A stretch of DNA of 64,000 nt from Citromicrobium bathyomarinum (lineage in GTDB: Bacteria; Pseudomonadota; Alphaproteobacteria; Sphingomonadales; Sphingomonadaceae): contig NZ_JAINWL010000004.1 in the NCBI RefSeq assembly GCF_021021475.1, positions 186,001 to 250,000 on the forward strand, in the 5' to 3' direction. Position numbers and translations under genes: made by a program. Below are positions 1 to 9,435 of the stretch, one piece after another. Under the pieces are notes generated by a model. The model saw only the letters and a list, made by a program, of their open reading frames with translations. It was not told the DNA's origin and searched no databases. Position 1 is the stretch's first letter. Every line of letters begins with the position of its first letter.

Positions 1-2283
1 TACGCGGGGGCTCCGCTAATCCTCGACGATGGTTCGTGCATCGGCAGCCTGTGCGTCATCGACCCCGCCCCGCGGCCCGACTTCGACGAGAAGGGTGCCG
101 GTCTGCTCAAGGGGCTCGCCAGCCTCGCTTCGAGCCTGCTCATCGCGCGGCGCGAGCGGCTAACCGGCGAAATTGCAGCTAAGGTCATCAATGCCACCAC
201 CGACGCGATCGTCGCTGCGGATCGCGAGGGCAAGATCGTTCTCATGAATGGCGGCGCGGAGGACATGTTCGGCCACCCTGCGGCAGACGTGCTGGGCAAG
301 AGCATCGAGATTCTCATGCCCGAACGCTATCGCCATGGGCACAAGGAACGGCTCGCCCGTGCGAGCGCCTCGGGTCAGATGGGCAAGTTGAGAACTTTCG
401 GCGAACTGCCCGTTCAGACGGCTGACGGGGAGGAACTGCTTACCGATATGTCGCTCGCCCGCTGGGGAGGCCACGACTGCGCCGGCGGCTTCGCAGCCAT
501 TTTCCGCGATATCCGCGAGAGAAAAGCGCTGGAGACAGACCGCAACCACACCCGCAATCTGCTCGACGCGATCGTCGCCAACTTGCCCTCGCTGCTGTTC
601 GTGAAGGATCTCTCGACCAAGAAATACGTCCTCGTGAACGACAAGGCATGTGAAATTATCGGTTTGCCGGAGAGTGAAGTCATCGGTCGAAGCGACCGTG
701 AACTGTTCGGCGCCATCGGCGAAGAATTCGAGCAACGCGACCTGAAGGCGGCGCAGACCAAGCGACCGTTCCGCTACGAAAGCACATTTGTCAGCAAGAA
801 TGGCCAGTCCTTCGATATCCGGACAAGCCGCATCGTGATGGATGGCCCCGATCGTCCTGGGCAATATGTCCTCGGCGTGGGCGAAGACATGACCGATTTT
901 CGCCGCACCGAAGCCGAGAAAAAGTGGCTCGCGCGCTACGACGAGCTGACTGGACTGCTCAACCGGACAAGCCTTTCGGAACTGCTTGCGGATTGTGTGG
1001 GCGAAGGCACGCCGTTCGCGATGCTATGCGTCAACCTGGACCGGTTCAGGGCAGTAAACGAGCAATTCGGCCAGGCGGCAGGCGACGCAGTTTTGCAGGA
1101 GATCGGCACCCGGCTACAGATTCTCTGCGGCGCGCAGGCGACGATCGCCCGGGTCGGCGGTGACGAATTCATCATTCTTCTGAAGGGCGACCGGCTGGAA
1201 AGCCGGACTATTCAGCTCGCCCAGAAGATCGTTAGCACCGCTGCCGCGCCCATCGTGGCCAACGGGACCTTCTGCCATATCGGCGCGTCGGTGGGCGTGG
1301 CCTTCTTCCCCGAAGACGCCAGCTTCCCGCAAGCACTGCGCGACAGGGTCGAACTTGCTCTGGATCGCGCCAAGAAGCAGGGCGGCGGAAGGATATGCCT
1401 ATTCGATGCGACGCTCGATGCGCAGGTTCGCGATCGCCGGATGCTGGAAAGCGATCTGCGCATCGCGATCGATCGAGACGACATCGTGCTGCATTACCAG
1501 CCGGTGATGTCCGTCCGTACCGGGATGGTCAGCAGCGTGGAGGCGCTCGCCCGGTGGGAGCATGAGACCCGCGGACCGATCAGTCCGGAAATCTTCATCG
1601 CGCTGGCCGAGGATTGCGGCCTGATCGACAAGCTGGGCGGTAAATTGCTCAACCGGGCGTGCGAAGACATGCTTGCCCTTCCCGAAAAGGTGCGGGTCGC
1701 GGTCAATCTATCGCCGCAGCAGTTCAAATCGGGCGACCTGGTTCCGACTGTGCGTGCAGCGCTCAAGCGTACCGGTGTCGATCCGCGGCGGCTCCAGCTA
1801 GAGGTTACCGAGCGCCTGGTGATCGAGAACACGCAGGAGACTTTCACCCAGCTAGAGGAATTGCGCAGCCTCGGCATCCAGATATTGATGGACGATTTCG
1901 GGGTCGGGCATTCTTCGCTCAGCTATTTTCAGATGTTTCCGTTCGACAAGGTGAAGATCGACAAATCCTTCATCGCCGATATCGAAAGCTCCAAGACGGC
2001 GCGCGCCATCGTCGAGGCGGTGATCGGCCTTGGGCGGCAGCTGTCTATGGGAGTCGTGGCCGAAGGGGTCGAGTGCGAGGAGCAGCGAGACCTGCTGAGC
2101 GATCTGGGATGTACGCATCTGCAAGGCTATTTCTTCGGCAAACCGGCACCGCTGCAACAGGTCACGCAGCTCGTCGCGCGCAAGGGGGCGCCCGCAGTTG
2201 CCGGGGCGTTGCGCAGAAACCCACCGCATGGGGGCCACGCATTCACCTCCGGAATGCGTAGCGCAGGCTCCACCACAGGATAG
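1..2283 (+). CDS. GAF-PAS-PAS-GGDEF-EAL cyclic-di-GMP signalling protein (5' partial)
   Basis: The reading frame is open from the first base, so the gene begins upstream of the window; 760 codons remain. Window residues 1-55 look like the end of a GAF domain, followed by two PAS domains (about 57-178 and 180-305), a GGDEF diguanylate cyclase (about 310-470, intact GGDEF at 386-390) and an EAL phosphodiesterase (about 485-735; EAL at 514-516, LEVTER, DDFGVGHSS, KIDKSFI and QGYFFGKPA all visible). Both catalytic signatures look intact, so it may make and degrade cyclic di-GMP according to signals sensed by GAF/PAS. No RxxD inhibitory site is seen five residues before GGDEF. Its 3' end overlaps the convergent M50-like gene by 41 bases. 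Confidence 0.93.
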   Translation, partial: YAGAPLILDDGSCIGSLCVIDPAPRPDFDEKGAGLLKGLASLASSLLIARRERLTGEIAAKVINATTDAIVAADREGKIVLMNGGAEDMFGHPAADVLGKSIEILMPERYRHGHKERLARASASGQMGKLRTFGELPVQTADGEELLTDMSLARWGGHDCAGGFAAIFRDIRERKALETDRNHTRNLLDAIVANLPSLLFVKDLSTKKYVLVNDKACEIIGLPESEVIGRSDRELFGAIGEEFEQRDLKAAQTKRPFRYESTFVSKNGQSFDIRTSRIVMDGPDRPGQYVLGVGEDMTDFRRTEAEKKWLARYDELTGLLNRTSLSELLADCVGEGTPFAMLCVNLDRFRAVNEQFGQAAGDAVLQEIGTRLQILCGAQATIARVGGDEFIILLKGDRLESRTIQLAQKIVSTAAAPIVANGTFCHIGASVGVAFFPEDASFPQALRDRVELALDRAKKQGGGRICLFDATLDAQVRDRRMLESDLRIAIDRDDIVLHYQPVMSVRTGMVSSVEALARWEHETRGPISPEIFIALAEDCGLIDKLGGKLLNRACEDMLALPEKVRVAVNLSPQQFKSGDLVPTVRAALKRTGVDPRRLQLEVTERLVIENTQETFTQLEELRSLGIQILMDDFGVGHSSLSYFQMFPFDKVKIDKSFIADIESSKTARAIVEAVIGLGRQLSMGVVAEGVECEEQRDLLSDLGCTHLQGYFFGKPAPLQQVTQLVARKGAPAVAGALRRNPPHGGHAFTSGMRSAGSTTG

Positions 2284-2956
2284 CGATGTTGATCGCGCTG
2301 AGCACGATCGCCCAGAACCAGTAAGACAGGCCGAGCGCGGCGGAGATCGCGCCGGTGTCCGATATCTGCGGCATGCCGCCCAGCATCCCGCCCTGGGTGA
2401 ACAGGTAGCCCGACTGCGCCCATACGCTGATGACCGCTTGCACGCCGAGCAGCTGGATCGCGAAGCGCTGCTGGTCCGCATTGGCATTGCGTGCGATGGC
2501 TAGGATCGCAATCCCGGCGATCGGCAGGACCAGCCAGCCCGTCATGCTGCGGACCCAGATCGCCGTCGTCACCAGCAAGGCCGAACCGAGCACCGCGAGC
2601 GCGATGCGCGTGCCCTTCAGCGTGCGAGACGAAGCGATCAGCGCCGCGCCTGCCAGCGCCGGGCCGATCGGCCCGCCCGCCGCGATGATCGCATCCTGCA
2701 GCGCGGTGCGATCGGGCGAGACCAGCGACATCGCGACGCCCGATCCGTCCGGATAGATCACCAGCGAATCGAACCGCTCGCCCATCAGGATGGCGGACAG
2801 GCCATGGCCCATCTCGTGGAACCACGTGGACAGGATGGTGAAGGGATACAGCAGCAGCGCGCCGAAGGGCGCCTGCCAGATCATCAGCGATCCCAGACCG
2901 AGAATAACGAGCAGCGTGATCCGCTGCTGCCGGTCCTGTTCTGCGAGGTAGCTCAT
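2243..2956 (-). CDS. M50-like membrane metallopeptidase
   Basis: A 237-residue polytopic membrane protein with the zinc-protease motif HEMGH near residue 47, inside the hydrophobic N-terminal part, and several further transmembrane segments. This fits the M50 (M50B-like) family of intramembrane zinc peptidases; HExxH supplies two zinc ligands and the glutamate base. The substrate is unknown. The start codon overlaps the tgt stop codon (ATGA), so the two genes are probably co-transcribed and translationally coupled. The 3' end overlaps the convergent GGDEF-EAL gene. A non-proteolytic role cannot be excluded from sequence. Confidence 0.82.
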   Translation of the reverse strand: MSYLAEQDRQQRITLLVILGLGSLMIWQAPFGALLLYPFTILSTWFHEMGHGLSAILMGERFDSLVIYPDGSGVAMSLVSPDRTALQDAIIAAGGPIGPALAGAALIASSRTLKGTRIALAVLGSALLVTTAIWVRSMTGWLVLPIAGIAILAIARNANADQQRFAIQLLGVQAVISVWAQSGYLFTQGGMLGGMPQISDTGAISAALGLSYWFWAIVLSAINIAILWWSLRYAFRR

Positions 2957-4083
2957 CCTGTCCGAAGATAGGTATCGCGAAAGCCGCGCGCAAAGGCGGC
3001 GAAGCGATCCTGCGCGATGGCATCGCGCATCGCCTGCATCAACTGCTGGTAAAATCCGATATTATGCTCGGTCAGCAGCATCGCGCCCAGCATCTCGCCC
3101 GATTTGATCAGGTGATGCAGATAGGCGCGGCTGTAGGTCGCGCAGGTCGGGCAGGCGCATTTGCTGTCGAGCGGATCGGTATCCTCCGCGAAGCGCGCAT
3201 TGCGAAGGTTCATCGGGCCATCCCAGGTGAAGGCCTGCCCGTTGCGGCCCGAGCGGGTCGGCAGCACGCAGTCGAACATATCGACCCCGCGCTCCACCGC
3301 GCCGACCAGATCGTCCGGCTTGCCCACCCCCATCAGGTAGCGCGGTGCATTATCGGGCAGCTGGCCGGGCGCGAAGTCGAGCGTGGCGAACATCGCCTCC
3401 TGCCCTTCCCCGACCGCAAGCCCGCCAATCGCGTAGCCATCGAACCCGATTTCGCTCAGCGCCTCGGCAGAGCGGCGGCGCAGGGTCTCGTCCAGCGCAC
3501 CCTGCTGGATGCCGAACAGCGCCGCGCGGGCGGCGTGCTCGCCGCCCGCGTCGAAGGCATCGCGGCTGCGCTTTGCCCAGCGCATCGACATCTCCATGCT
3601 CGCCTCGATCTCGGCCAGCGGGCGGTCGGCGCGGGGGCATTCGTCGAACGCCATCACGATATCGCTGCCCAGCAGGCGCTGGATCTCCATGCTGCGTTCG
3701 GGCGTGAGCATGTGTTTCGAGCCGTCGAGATGGCTTCGGAATTCCACGCCTTCCTCGGTCAGCTTGTTGAGATCGGACAGGCTCATCACCTGATAGCCGC
3801 CGCTGTCGGTCAGGATCGGGCGGTCCCAGTTCATGAATTTGTGCAGCCCGCCCAGCCTCGCGACCCGCTCCGCCCCGGGGCGCAGCATGAGGTGGTAGGT
3901 ATTGCCAAGGATGATGTCGGCGCCCGCTGCGCGGACGCTTTCGGGCTTCATCCCCTTGACCGTGGCGGCCGTGCCGACTGGCATGAAGGCGGGCGTGCGG
4001 ATCTCTCCGCGCATCATCTGGATCGTGCCGGTGCGGGCCGCACCGCTGCGGACGGAAATATCGAACTGGAAACGGGTGCTCAT
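2953..4083 (-). CDS. tgt: queuine tRNA-ribosyltransferase
   Basis: Exchanges the wobble guanine (G34) of Asp, Asn, His and Tyr tRNAs for the queuosine precursor preQ1. The 376-residue length is normal for bacterial Tgt. Visible signatures are the catalytic aspartate D93 in TDSGGYQVM, the nucleophile D271 in [12 protein letters not shown], and the zinc site C309, C311, C314 and H340 (CxCxxC with a downstream LTEHN). queA, which acts on the next step, lies 3.4 kb away on the same strand, separated by DUF481 and ABC-transporter genes. It is followed by the M50-like gene through an ATGA overlap. Confidence 0.97.
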   Translation of the reverse strand: MSTRFQFDISVRSGAARTGTIQMMRGEIRTPAFMPVGTAATVKGMKPESVRAAGADIILGNTYHLMLRPGAERVARLGGLHKFMNWDRPILTDSGGYQVMSLSDLNKLTEEGVEFRSHLDGSKHMLTPERSMEIQRLLGSDIVMAFDECPRADRPLAEIEASMEMSMRWAKRSRDAFDAGGEHAARAALFGIQQGALDETLRRRSAEALSEIGFDGYAIGGLAVGEGQEAMFATLDFAPGQLPDNAPRYLMGVGKPDDLVGAVERGVDMFDCVLPTRSGRNGQAFTWDGPMNLRNARFAEDTDPLDSKCACPTCATYSRAYLHHLIKSGEMLGAMLLTEHNIGFYQQLMQAMRDAIAQDRFAAFARGFRDTYLRTG

Positions 4084-4182
4084 CGCGATCCTCCGCTAAT
4101 GCAGCGCGGCGGCGCTGTCGATCCGCCAGCGCATTCACCTTTTGCTCAGTGCCCGCACTGCAACGCAGGCCGACCGACCAGC

Positions 4183-4716
4183 ATGGAACCCTTGCGCCCT
4201 ATGATCCGCCAGCTCGCCCCCCTCGCCTGCCTGCTCGCCGCGAGCACCACTGCCGCGGCGCAAACCCCCGCGCGCCCGTGCATCTCGCCTGCGGAGAACG
4301 AGGCGCTGGTCGCCTATGTCATGCCCGAGCTTGTCGGCGCGCTGGAACAGCGCTGCGCGGGTGCCCTGCCCGCCCAGCCCTTCCTCGGCACGCGCTCGGC
4401 TTCGCTCAAGACCAGGCTCGCCCCGCAGGCGGAGCGGGCGTGGCCGCGTGCGCGCAAAATCGCGCAGCGGCTGGCAGGTTCGCGTCTGCCGGTGGACGGG
4501 CCTTTCGAAGGCGTCGCCAAGGCTGCGCTCGCACCCGCCGCCGCAACCATGATCGCGCGCGGCTTCGATGGGGAACGATGCCGGATTGCCGACCGCCTGC
4601 TGGCCGAACTGGCCCCGCTGCCCCCGGAAAACCTCGCCCGCGTGATGGCCCTGTTCCTCGAGGTGGGCAGCGCCGAGCGCGACGAGGTGCCGTTCCGCGT
4701 GTGCCCCGCGAACTAG
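4183..4716 (+). CDS. secreted hypothetical protein
   Basis: No family is recognised. The product (177 residues, or 171 from a second in-frame ATG at 4201) begins with a clear Sec signal peptide ending around AAAQ, so it is probably periplasmic. Four cysteines are spread through the mature chain and could form two disulfides. The alternative start at 4201 gives a tidier signal peptide; neither has a strong ribosome-binding site. The gene is divergent from tgt and convergent with the DUF481 gene, ending six bases from it. A much longer upstream reading frame is only the antisense of tgt. Confidence 0.7.
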   Translation: MEPLRPMIRQLAPLACLLAASTTAAAQTPARPCISPAENEALVAYVMPELVGALEQRCAGALPAQPFLGTRSASLKTRLAPQAERAWPRARKIAQRLAGSRLPVDGPFEGVAKAALAPAAATMIARGFDGERCRIADRLLAELAPLPPENLARVMALFLEVGSAERDEVPFRVCPAN

Positions 4717-4722
4717 CTTCGG

Positions 4723-5670
4723 TCAGAAACCGTAGACCAGCGTGAAGCGGGTCAGCGTATCGGTGCTGCTCTGGTCGGCACGGACATTGCTGTTGTATTC
4801 CAGCTGATAGGAAAGGCGCGATCGCAACCGGTCGCTGACCTTGAAATCGATGCCGCTGAGCAGATTGAACGTCGTGTTCGCGCTGTCCACGATCAGCAGC
4901 GCCTCGGCCCCGGTTTCGGCCACGGCATTGGCGTCCTGCGTGAAGGTGATACGGTCGGAAAGCTTCCAGTCGAAGTCCATCCCGAACAGCCCGGCAATCC
5001 GGTCGACGCTGGTGCCGTCGGTGCGCTGCGTCACGCGATAGGCCGGGCCAGCCTTGATCGAGAGGGTCGCGGAATCGCTATCGAGCAACGTGTAACCGAT
5101 CCCTCCTGAAACCGCGTAGCGATGGTCGAAGCCCTGGAACTTGTCATGCTCGTACTGTGCGAGGCCGTAGGCGAACAGGTTCTCGCCCATCTCGAAGCGC
5201 GGTTCGTAGGCGATCAGATACCGCTCCCGGCTCGTCACCCCGTTGGAGCGCTGGTAGTCCGCGCTCGCGCGCAGCGCATGGGTCCAGTCGATTCCCTCAC
5301 GCTTCAGGTTCAGCGCGACCGAGAGGCCCGCATCCTCGCTGTTGCCGGTCGACAGGAAGGCACCGACCTGCCCTTCGCCAGACCACAGGTCGAGCAGCCC
5401 GGCCTGGCGGATTTCTTCCTTCTTGTGCTGTTCGGCAAGCCGCTTGGCCTCTTCCTGATCGGCCCGCCAGTCGACCGCCAGCGCCTCGATCTCCTCGGCG
5501 TGATCGGGCTGGGTCTGTTTGGCCAGATCGAACACGGTTTCCACCTTCGCCTTGTCGCCGGTGGCGATGGCGGCGTCGATCATCGCCTGCACGTCGGGCG
5601 GGACTTCGGCGAAGGCTGGCGTTGCAAACAGGCCGCATAGTGCTGCGGCAGCAATCGTTCTGGTCGGCAT
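4723..5670 (-). CDS. DUF481 outer-membrane beta-barrel protein
   Basis: A 315-residue protein with a signal peptide (cleavage near AFAE, residue 21), a charged helical segment at about residues 30-90 rich in E, K and Q, and a C-terminal region of alternating beta strands ending in a terminal phenylalanine, the usual signal for Bam-dependent insertion. The barrel part (GxFLSTGNSE, repeated aromatic strands, LVYGF end) matches DUF481, the YdiY family of putative salt-induced outer-membrane proteins. Biochemical role unknown. It lies on the same strand just upstream of tgt's neighbours but is separated from tgt by the plus-strand hypothetical gene. Confidence 0.85.
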   Translation of the reverse strand: MPTRTIAAAALCGLFATPAFAEVPPDVQAMIDAAIATGDKAKVETVFDLAKQTQPDHAEEIEALAVDWRADQEEAKRLAEQHKKEEIRQAGLLDLWSGEGQVGAFLSTGNSEDAGLSVALNLKREGIDWTHALRASADYQRSNGVTSRERYLIAYEPRFEMGENLFAYGLAQYEHDKFQGFDHRYAVSGGIGYTLLDSDSATLSIKAGPAYRVTQRTDGTSVDRIAGLFGMDFDWKLSDRITFTQDANAVAETGAEALLIVDSANTTFNLLSGIDFKVSDRLRSRLSYQLEYNSNVRADQSSTDTLTRFTLVYGF

Positions 5671-5688
5671 GGCGAGCCGCTTAACGCG

Positions 5689-6456
5689 TCAATTGCGCAA
5701 CCGCCACCCGGTACGGAAGATGTATGCGATGATCGCTGTACAGACCACAAGGAAGGCCAGCGTCAGCGCCAGAGAGACCCAGATGCTGACATCGGCAGAG
5801 CCGTAGAATGTCCAGCGCAGCCCGCTGACGAGGTAGACGATCGGGTTGGCCAGCGCGACCGTGTTCCACGGCGCGGGCAGGTCCGCGATCGAATAGAAGG
5901 TGCCACCCAGGAACGTGAGCGGGGTCAGGATCAGCATCGGGATGATGCCCAGCTTCTCGAAACTGTCCGCCCAGATGCCCAGGATGAAGCCGAACAGGCT
6001 GAAACTGGCCGCCACCAGCAGGATGAACACGAAGGCAAACACCGGATGCGCGATGTCGTAGGGCACGAATATCCGCGCGGTCAGGAGGATGATCGCCGCC
6101 AGAATCAGGCTCTTGGTCGCCGCAGCACCGACGAAACCGGCGAGCGTTTCCGCCACGCCGACAGGTGCGCTCAGGAGCTCGTAGATGGTGCCAGTGAAGC
6201 GCGGCATGTAGATGCCGAAGCTGGAATTGCTGGTCGTCTCACCCAGCAGCGTCAGCATCAGCAGGCCGGGGATGATGAAGGCCCCGTAATCGACCGAGCC
6301 CACGTCGGGCATCCGGTCGCCGATCGCGCTGCCGAAGACGAGGATATAGAGCGAGGTGGTGAGCACCGGTGCAAGCACCGACTGGAACGCCGTGCGCAGG
6401 AAGCGCCACAGCTCACGCCGGTAGATCGACCATGCGGAACGCGCGTTGAAGCTCAT
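5689..6456 (-). CDS. ABC-2 type transporter permease (YadH-like)
   Basis: A 255-residue inner-membrane protein with six predicted hydrophobic segments, the size and layout of the ABC-2 permease family (YadH and drug or polysaccharide exporters). It begins inside the end of the ATPase gene through an ATGA overlap, so the pair forms one exporter with translational coupling. The substrate cannot be read from the sequence. The conserved loop with GAFIIPGLLM near the first periplasmic region and the GGTFYSI motif near residue 185 are typical of this family. Confidence 0.9.
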   Translation of the reverse strand: MSFNARSAWSIYRRELWRFLRTAFQSVLAPVLTTSLYILVFGSAIGDRMPDVGSVDYGAFIIPGLLMLTLLGETTSNSSFGIYMPRFTGTIYELLSAPVGVAETLAGFVGAAATKSLILAAIILLTARIFVPYDIAHPVFAFVFILLVAASFSLFGFILGIWADSFEKLGIIPMLILTPLTFLGGTFYSIADLPAPWNTVALANPIVYLVSGLRWTFYGSADVSIWVSLALTLAFLVVCTAIIAYIFRTGWRLRN

Positions 6457-7400
6457 GCCGCCTGCTCCTCTTCATCGCCCAGCAGGGAGACGAAGATGTC
6501 CTCCAGGCTGCTTTCGCGCACATCGATGCCGACATAGTCGATCCCGCTCGCGATCAGCGCCTTGGTGAGATCGGCAACTTCCTCGCGGCCCTTGCCCGTG
6601 CCGTCGCCGCCGCGATAGCAGATCGATTGACCGCCCTCCTCCAGCTCGACCGGGAAGGCGGCGATTGCGGGCGGCAATGCGTCGAGCGGCTGTGCGAGCA
6701 TCACATGCGCCTCGGTCCGGCCGAGCCGGGCCATCATGGCATCCTTCTGGTCCACCATCAGGATCTTGCCGCCGCGGATGATGCCGACCCGGTCGGCCAT
6801 TTCCTCGGCTTCCTCGATGTAATGCGTGGTCAGGATGACGGTGACACCGCGCGCGCGCATCGCATCGATCTGGTGCCACATGTCCTTACGCAGTTCGACA
6901 TCGACGCCTGCGGTCGGCTCGTCGAGGAACAGCAGGTCGGGCTCGTGCGCCATCGCCTTGGCGATCAGCACGCGCCGCTTCATCCCGCCCGAAAGCTCCA
7001 TGATCCGGTTGTTGCGCTTGTCCCACAGGCTCAGCGAGCGCAGGATTTCTTCGATCCGCGCGGGATCGGGTGCGAGACCGAAGAGGCCGCGCGAATATTC
7101 GACCGCATGCAGGACCGGCTCGAACATGTCGGTGCTCAGTTCCTGCGGCACCAGCCCAATGCGCGCGCGGGCCTGACGCCAGTCGCTTTTGGTATCCTGC
7201 CCGAAGGCGCGGATCGTACCCGATGTCGGGCGCACCAACCCGCACACCGCGCCGATCAGCGTGGTCTTGCCCGCGCCGTTGGGGCCGAGCAGCGCGAAAA
7301 TCTCGCCGCGATTGATGGTCAGATCGACATTGTCGAGCGCCTTGAACCCTCCGGGAAACACTTTTGTGAGGCCGGCAAGCTCTAGGATCGGTTCAGGCAT
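6453..7400 (-). CDS. ABC-2 exporter ATP-binding protein (YadG-like)
   Basis: A 315-residue cytoplasmic ATPase with Walker A (LLGPNGAGKTT, about residues 37-47), the signature ELSGGMKRR, Walker B LLFLDEPTAGVD and the H-loop TTHY. The C-terminal 70 residues extend past the core, as in the YadG/CcmA-type exporters. Its partner is the downstream permease, with which it shares an ATGA overlap; together they make an ATP-driven exporter of unknown substrate. The ATG lies 122 bases downstream of the end of queA on the same strand, so separate promotion is possible. Confidence 0.93.
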   Translation of the reverse strand: MPEPILELAGLTKVFPGGFKALDNVDLTINRGEIFALLGPNGAGKTTLIGAVCGLVRPTSGTIRAFGQDTKSDWRQARARIGLVPQELSTDMFEPVLHAVEYSRGLFGLAPDPARIEEILRSLSLWDKRNNRIMELSGGMKRRVLIAKAMAHEPDLLFLDEPTAGVDVELRKDMWHQIDAMRARGVTVILTTHYIEEAEEMADRVGIIRGGKILMVDQKDAMMARLGRTEAHVMLAQPLDALPPAIAAFPVELEEGGQSICYRGGDGTGKGREEVADLTKALIASGIDYVGIDVRESSLEDIFVSLLGDEEEQAA

Positions 7401-7522
7401 GCGCGACTATTTGGCGCAAGGCGGAGGTATTACAAGTGAACCGGTCAGCGATTTAACCATCAATTCGCCGATTGCCTGCAATATCGCCCCGCCCGCTCGC
7501 GCGATGCCGCCCGGGCGGCGGG

Positions 7523-8572
7523 TCATCGTGGCGGCAATAGCAGCGAGGAATCCCCGTAGGAATAGAAGCGATATTCGTGCGCGATCGCGTACGCGTAGGC
7601 CTCCATCATCCGTTCCCGCCCCATCAGCGCGCTGACCAGCATCATCAGGGTCGACTTGGGCAGGTGGAAATTGGTCATCAGCCCGTCCACTGCGCGAAAC
7701 TCATATCCCGGCGTGATGAAGATGTCGGTGTCGCCGGCGAATGGCTGGATCGTGTGGTCTTGGTCCGCCGCGCTTTCGAGCAGGCGCAGGCTGGTGGTGC
7801 CGACCGCAATCACCCGGCGGCCCTCGGCGCGCGCGGCGTTGAGGCGTGCGGCTGCCTCCGCGGTGATCTCGCCCCACTCCGCGTGCATCTTGTGCTGCGC
7901 GGTGTCATCCGCCTTCACCGGCAGGAAGGTGCCCGCGCCGACATGCAGCGTCAGCGTTTCGCGCACGATCCCCGCCGCATCGAGCCGCTCGACCAGTTCG
8001 GGCGTGAAATGGAGCGCGGCGGTGGGTGCTGCCACCGCTCCGGCCTTGTCCGCGAAAAGGGTCTGATAATCCTGAGCATCACGCTCGTCCGCCGCGCGGC
8101 GTTGCGCGATGTAGGGCGGCAGGGGCATCGCGCCTGCCCGGGCGAGCAGTTCCTCGACCGGCTCCTCGCCCGCGAAGGCCAGCGTCCAGCTGCCATCCTC
8201 GGCCCGCGCTTCCGCGGTTACCGAGACGCCATCGGGGAATTGGATCGTGTCGCCTTCGCGCAGCCGTTTGGCATTGCGCACGAAGGCCTGCCAGCGGCGC
8301 GCATCGATGCGCTTGTGCAGCGTCGCGCCGATCGCCGCGCCCGATGCGCCTTCGCGGATACGCTCGCCTTCGAGCTGGGCGGGAATCACGCGGGTATCGT
8401 TGAACACCAGCATGTCGCCTGCGCGCAGCAGGTCGGGCAGGTCGCGCACCTGCCGGTCGGCAAAGGGCGCAGCGCCGTCCACCACCAGCATCTTCGCCGC
8501 GTCTCGCGGGGAGACGGGGCGAAGAGCAATCCTCTCCGGCGGGAGGTCAAAATCGAACAGATCGACTTTCAT
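7523..8572 (-). CDS. queA: S-adenosylmethionine:tRNA ribosyltransferase-isomerase
   Basis: Transfers the ribosyl moiety of S-adenosylmethionine to preQ1 in tRNA to make epoxyqueuosine, the step after Tgt. The 349-residue product has the family's N-terminal [38 protein letters not shown] and LPKSTLMML segments and is full length. The start codon sits in the loop of a perfect 20-base palindrome (8562-8581), so the initiation region could fold in the mRNA. It follows the peptidyl-prolyl isomerase gene by 77 bases containing a dispersed repeat half-site, and probably belongs to the xseB-ispA-coaD-ppi-queA run. Confidence 0.97.
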   Translation of the reverse strand: MKVDLFDFDLPPERIALRPVSPRDAAKMLVVDGAAPFADRQVRDLPDLLRAGDMLVFNDTRVIPAQLEGERIREGASGAAIGATLHKRIDARRWQAFVRNAKRLREGDTIQFPDGVSVTAEARAEDGSWTLAFAGEEPVEELLARAGAMPLPPYIAQRRAADERDAQDYQTLFADKAGAVAAPTAALHFTPELVERLDAAGIVRETLTLHVGAGTFLPVKADDTAQHKMHAEWGEITAEAAARLNAARAEGRRVIAVGTTSLRLLESAADQDHTIQPFAGDTDIFITPGYEFRAVDGLMTNFHLPKSTLMMLVSALMGRERMMEAYAYAIAHEYRFYSYGDSSLLLPPR

Positions 8573-8581
8573 GAAAGTCGA
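8562..8581. repeat. perfect 20-base palindrome spanning the queA start codon
   Basis: TCGACTTTCATGAAAGTCGA reads the same on both strands. In queA mRNA it gives an 8-base stem with CAUG in the loop, placing the AUG at the tip of a hairpin. It could be a translational control element or a protein-binding site; chance under coding constraint is also possible. Confidence 0.8.
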
Positions 8582-8585
8582 CCCC

Positions 8586-8612
8586 GATCATCCTGAGCTT
8601 GTCGAAGGGCGC
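8586..8612. repeat. dispersed intergenic repeat half-element
   Basis: Contains CCTGAGCTTGTCGAAGGGC, a core I recognise as a common dispersed motif in sphingomonad and related genomes. Only one arm is present. It occupies the 77-base gap between ppi and queA. Confidence 0.55.
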
Positions 8613-8649
8613 GCATGGGGGCTGCCGCTAGCGCGTCGAAGCGACCGGG

Positions 8650-9345
8650 TCACTCCCCGATCGGGGCGTTCAGTTCGTCCACGCTCATCGTGCGCGCGTC
8701 GGTCTTCGCGGGCGCGGCCATCTGCGCAGGGCTCGGCGCGGGGCGATTATCCGATGCGATGGAGGCCTGCACGATCCGGGTCGGATTGCTGGGCGGCTCG
8801 CCGCGCACGATCGCGTCGACCGCATCCATCCCGGCGATCACCCGGCCGAAATTGGTGTATTTCTTGTCCAGGCTGAAACGCGGATAGAACACGATGAAGA
8901 ACTGGCTGTTCGCGCTGTCTTCCGACTGCGCGCGCGCCATGGACACGGTGCCGCGCACGTGCGGCATCGGGTTGAATTCTGCCTTGAGATCGGGGAGCTC
9001 CGATCCGCCCTGTCCGGTGCCGGTCGGATCACCGGTCTGCGCCATGAACCCGTCGATCACGCGGTGGAAGATCACCCCGTCGTAAAAGCCTTCACGCGCC
9101 AGTGTCTTGACCCGCTCGACATGGTGCGGCGCCCAGTCGGGCATCAGGCGGATCGCGACCCGCTGCCCGTTCGACAGGTCGAGGAACAGGATATTGTCCC
9201 GGTCCTCCTGCAGGTTGTAGTCGATCGTCGCATAGTCGGACATCTGCCGCTGGGCCGGCGGCGCATCGGCGTCGATATCCTGTGCGGCGAGCGGAGTGGC
9301 GGCCATCGCGGAAAGGACGGCGGCGGAAAAAAGGGTCTTGAGCAT
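8650..9345 (-). CDS. periplasmic cyclophilin-type peptidyl-prolyl cis-trans isomerase
   Basis: A 231-residue protein that starts with a Sec signal peptide (MLKTLFSAAVLSAMAATPLAAQ region, cut after AAQ) and then a cyclophilin domain with FHRVIDGFMAQTGDPTGTG and NSQFFIVF, the standard PPIase active-site blocks. It should speed proline isomerisation during folding of exported proteins. The start at 9345 is chosen because it gives the signal peptide; a longer upstream reading frame lacks one. The C-terminal 40 residues after the domain are proline- and alanine-rich. The gene lies between coaD and queA on the same strand. Confidence 0.92.
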   Translation of the reverse strand: MLKTLFSAAVLSAMAATPLAAQDIDADAPPAQRQMSDYATIDYNLQEDRDNILFLDLSNGQRVAIRLMPDWAPHHVERVKTLAREGFYDGVIFHRVIDGFMAQTGDPTGTGQGGSELPDLKAEFNPMPHVRGTVSMARAQSEDSANSQFFIVFYPRFSLDKKYTNFGRVIAGMDAVDAIVRGEPPSNPTRIVQASIASDNRPAPSPAQMAAPAKTDARTMSVDELNAPIGE

Positions 9346-9435
9346 GTGTCTCACAAACGAATTGTGGAGGAATGGCGCGGCGATACTAAGCGCGCGCTGT
9401 CGGCGCAATGAACGAATGCGGCGGCCCGGCGGCTC

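Noticed and set aside
4201-4260. Lipoprotein lipobox in the secreted protein at 4183
   Set aside because: The cysteine context PLAC does not fit the lipobox at -3.
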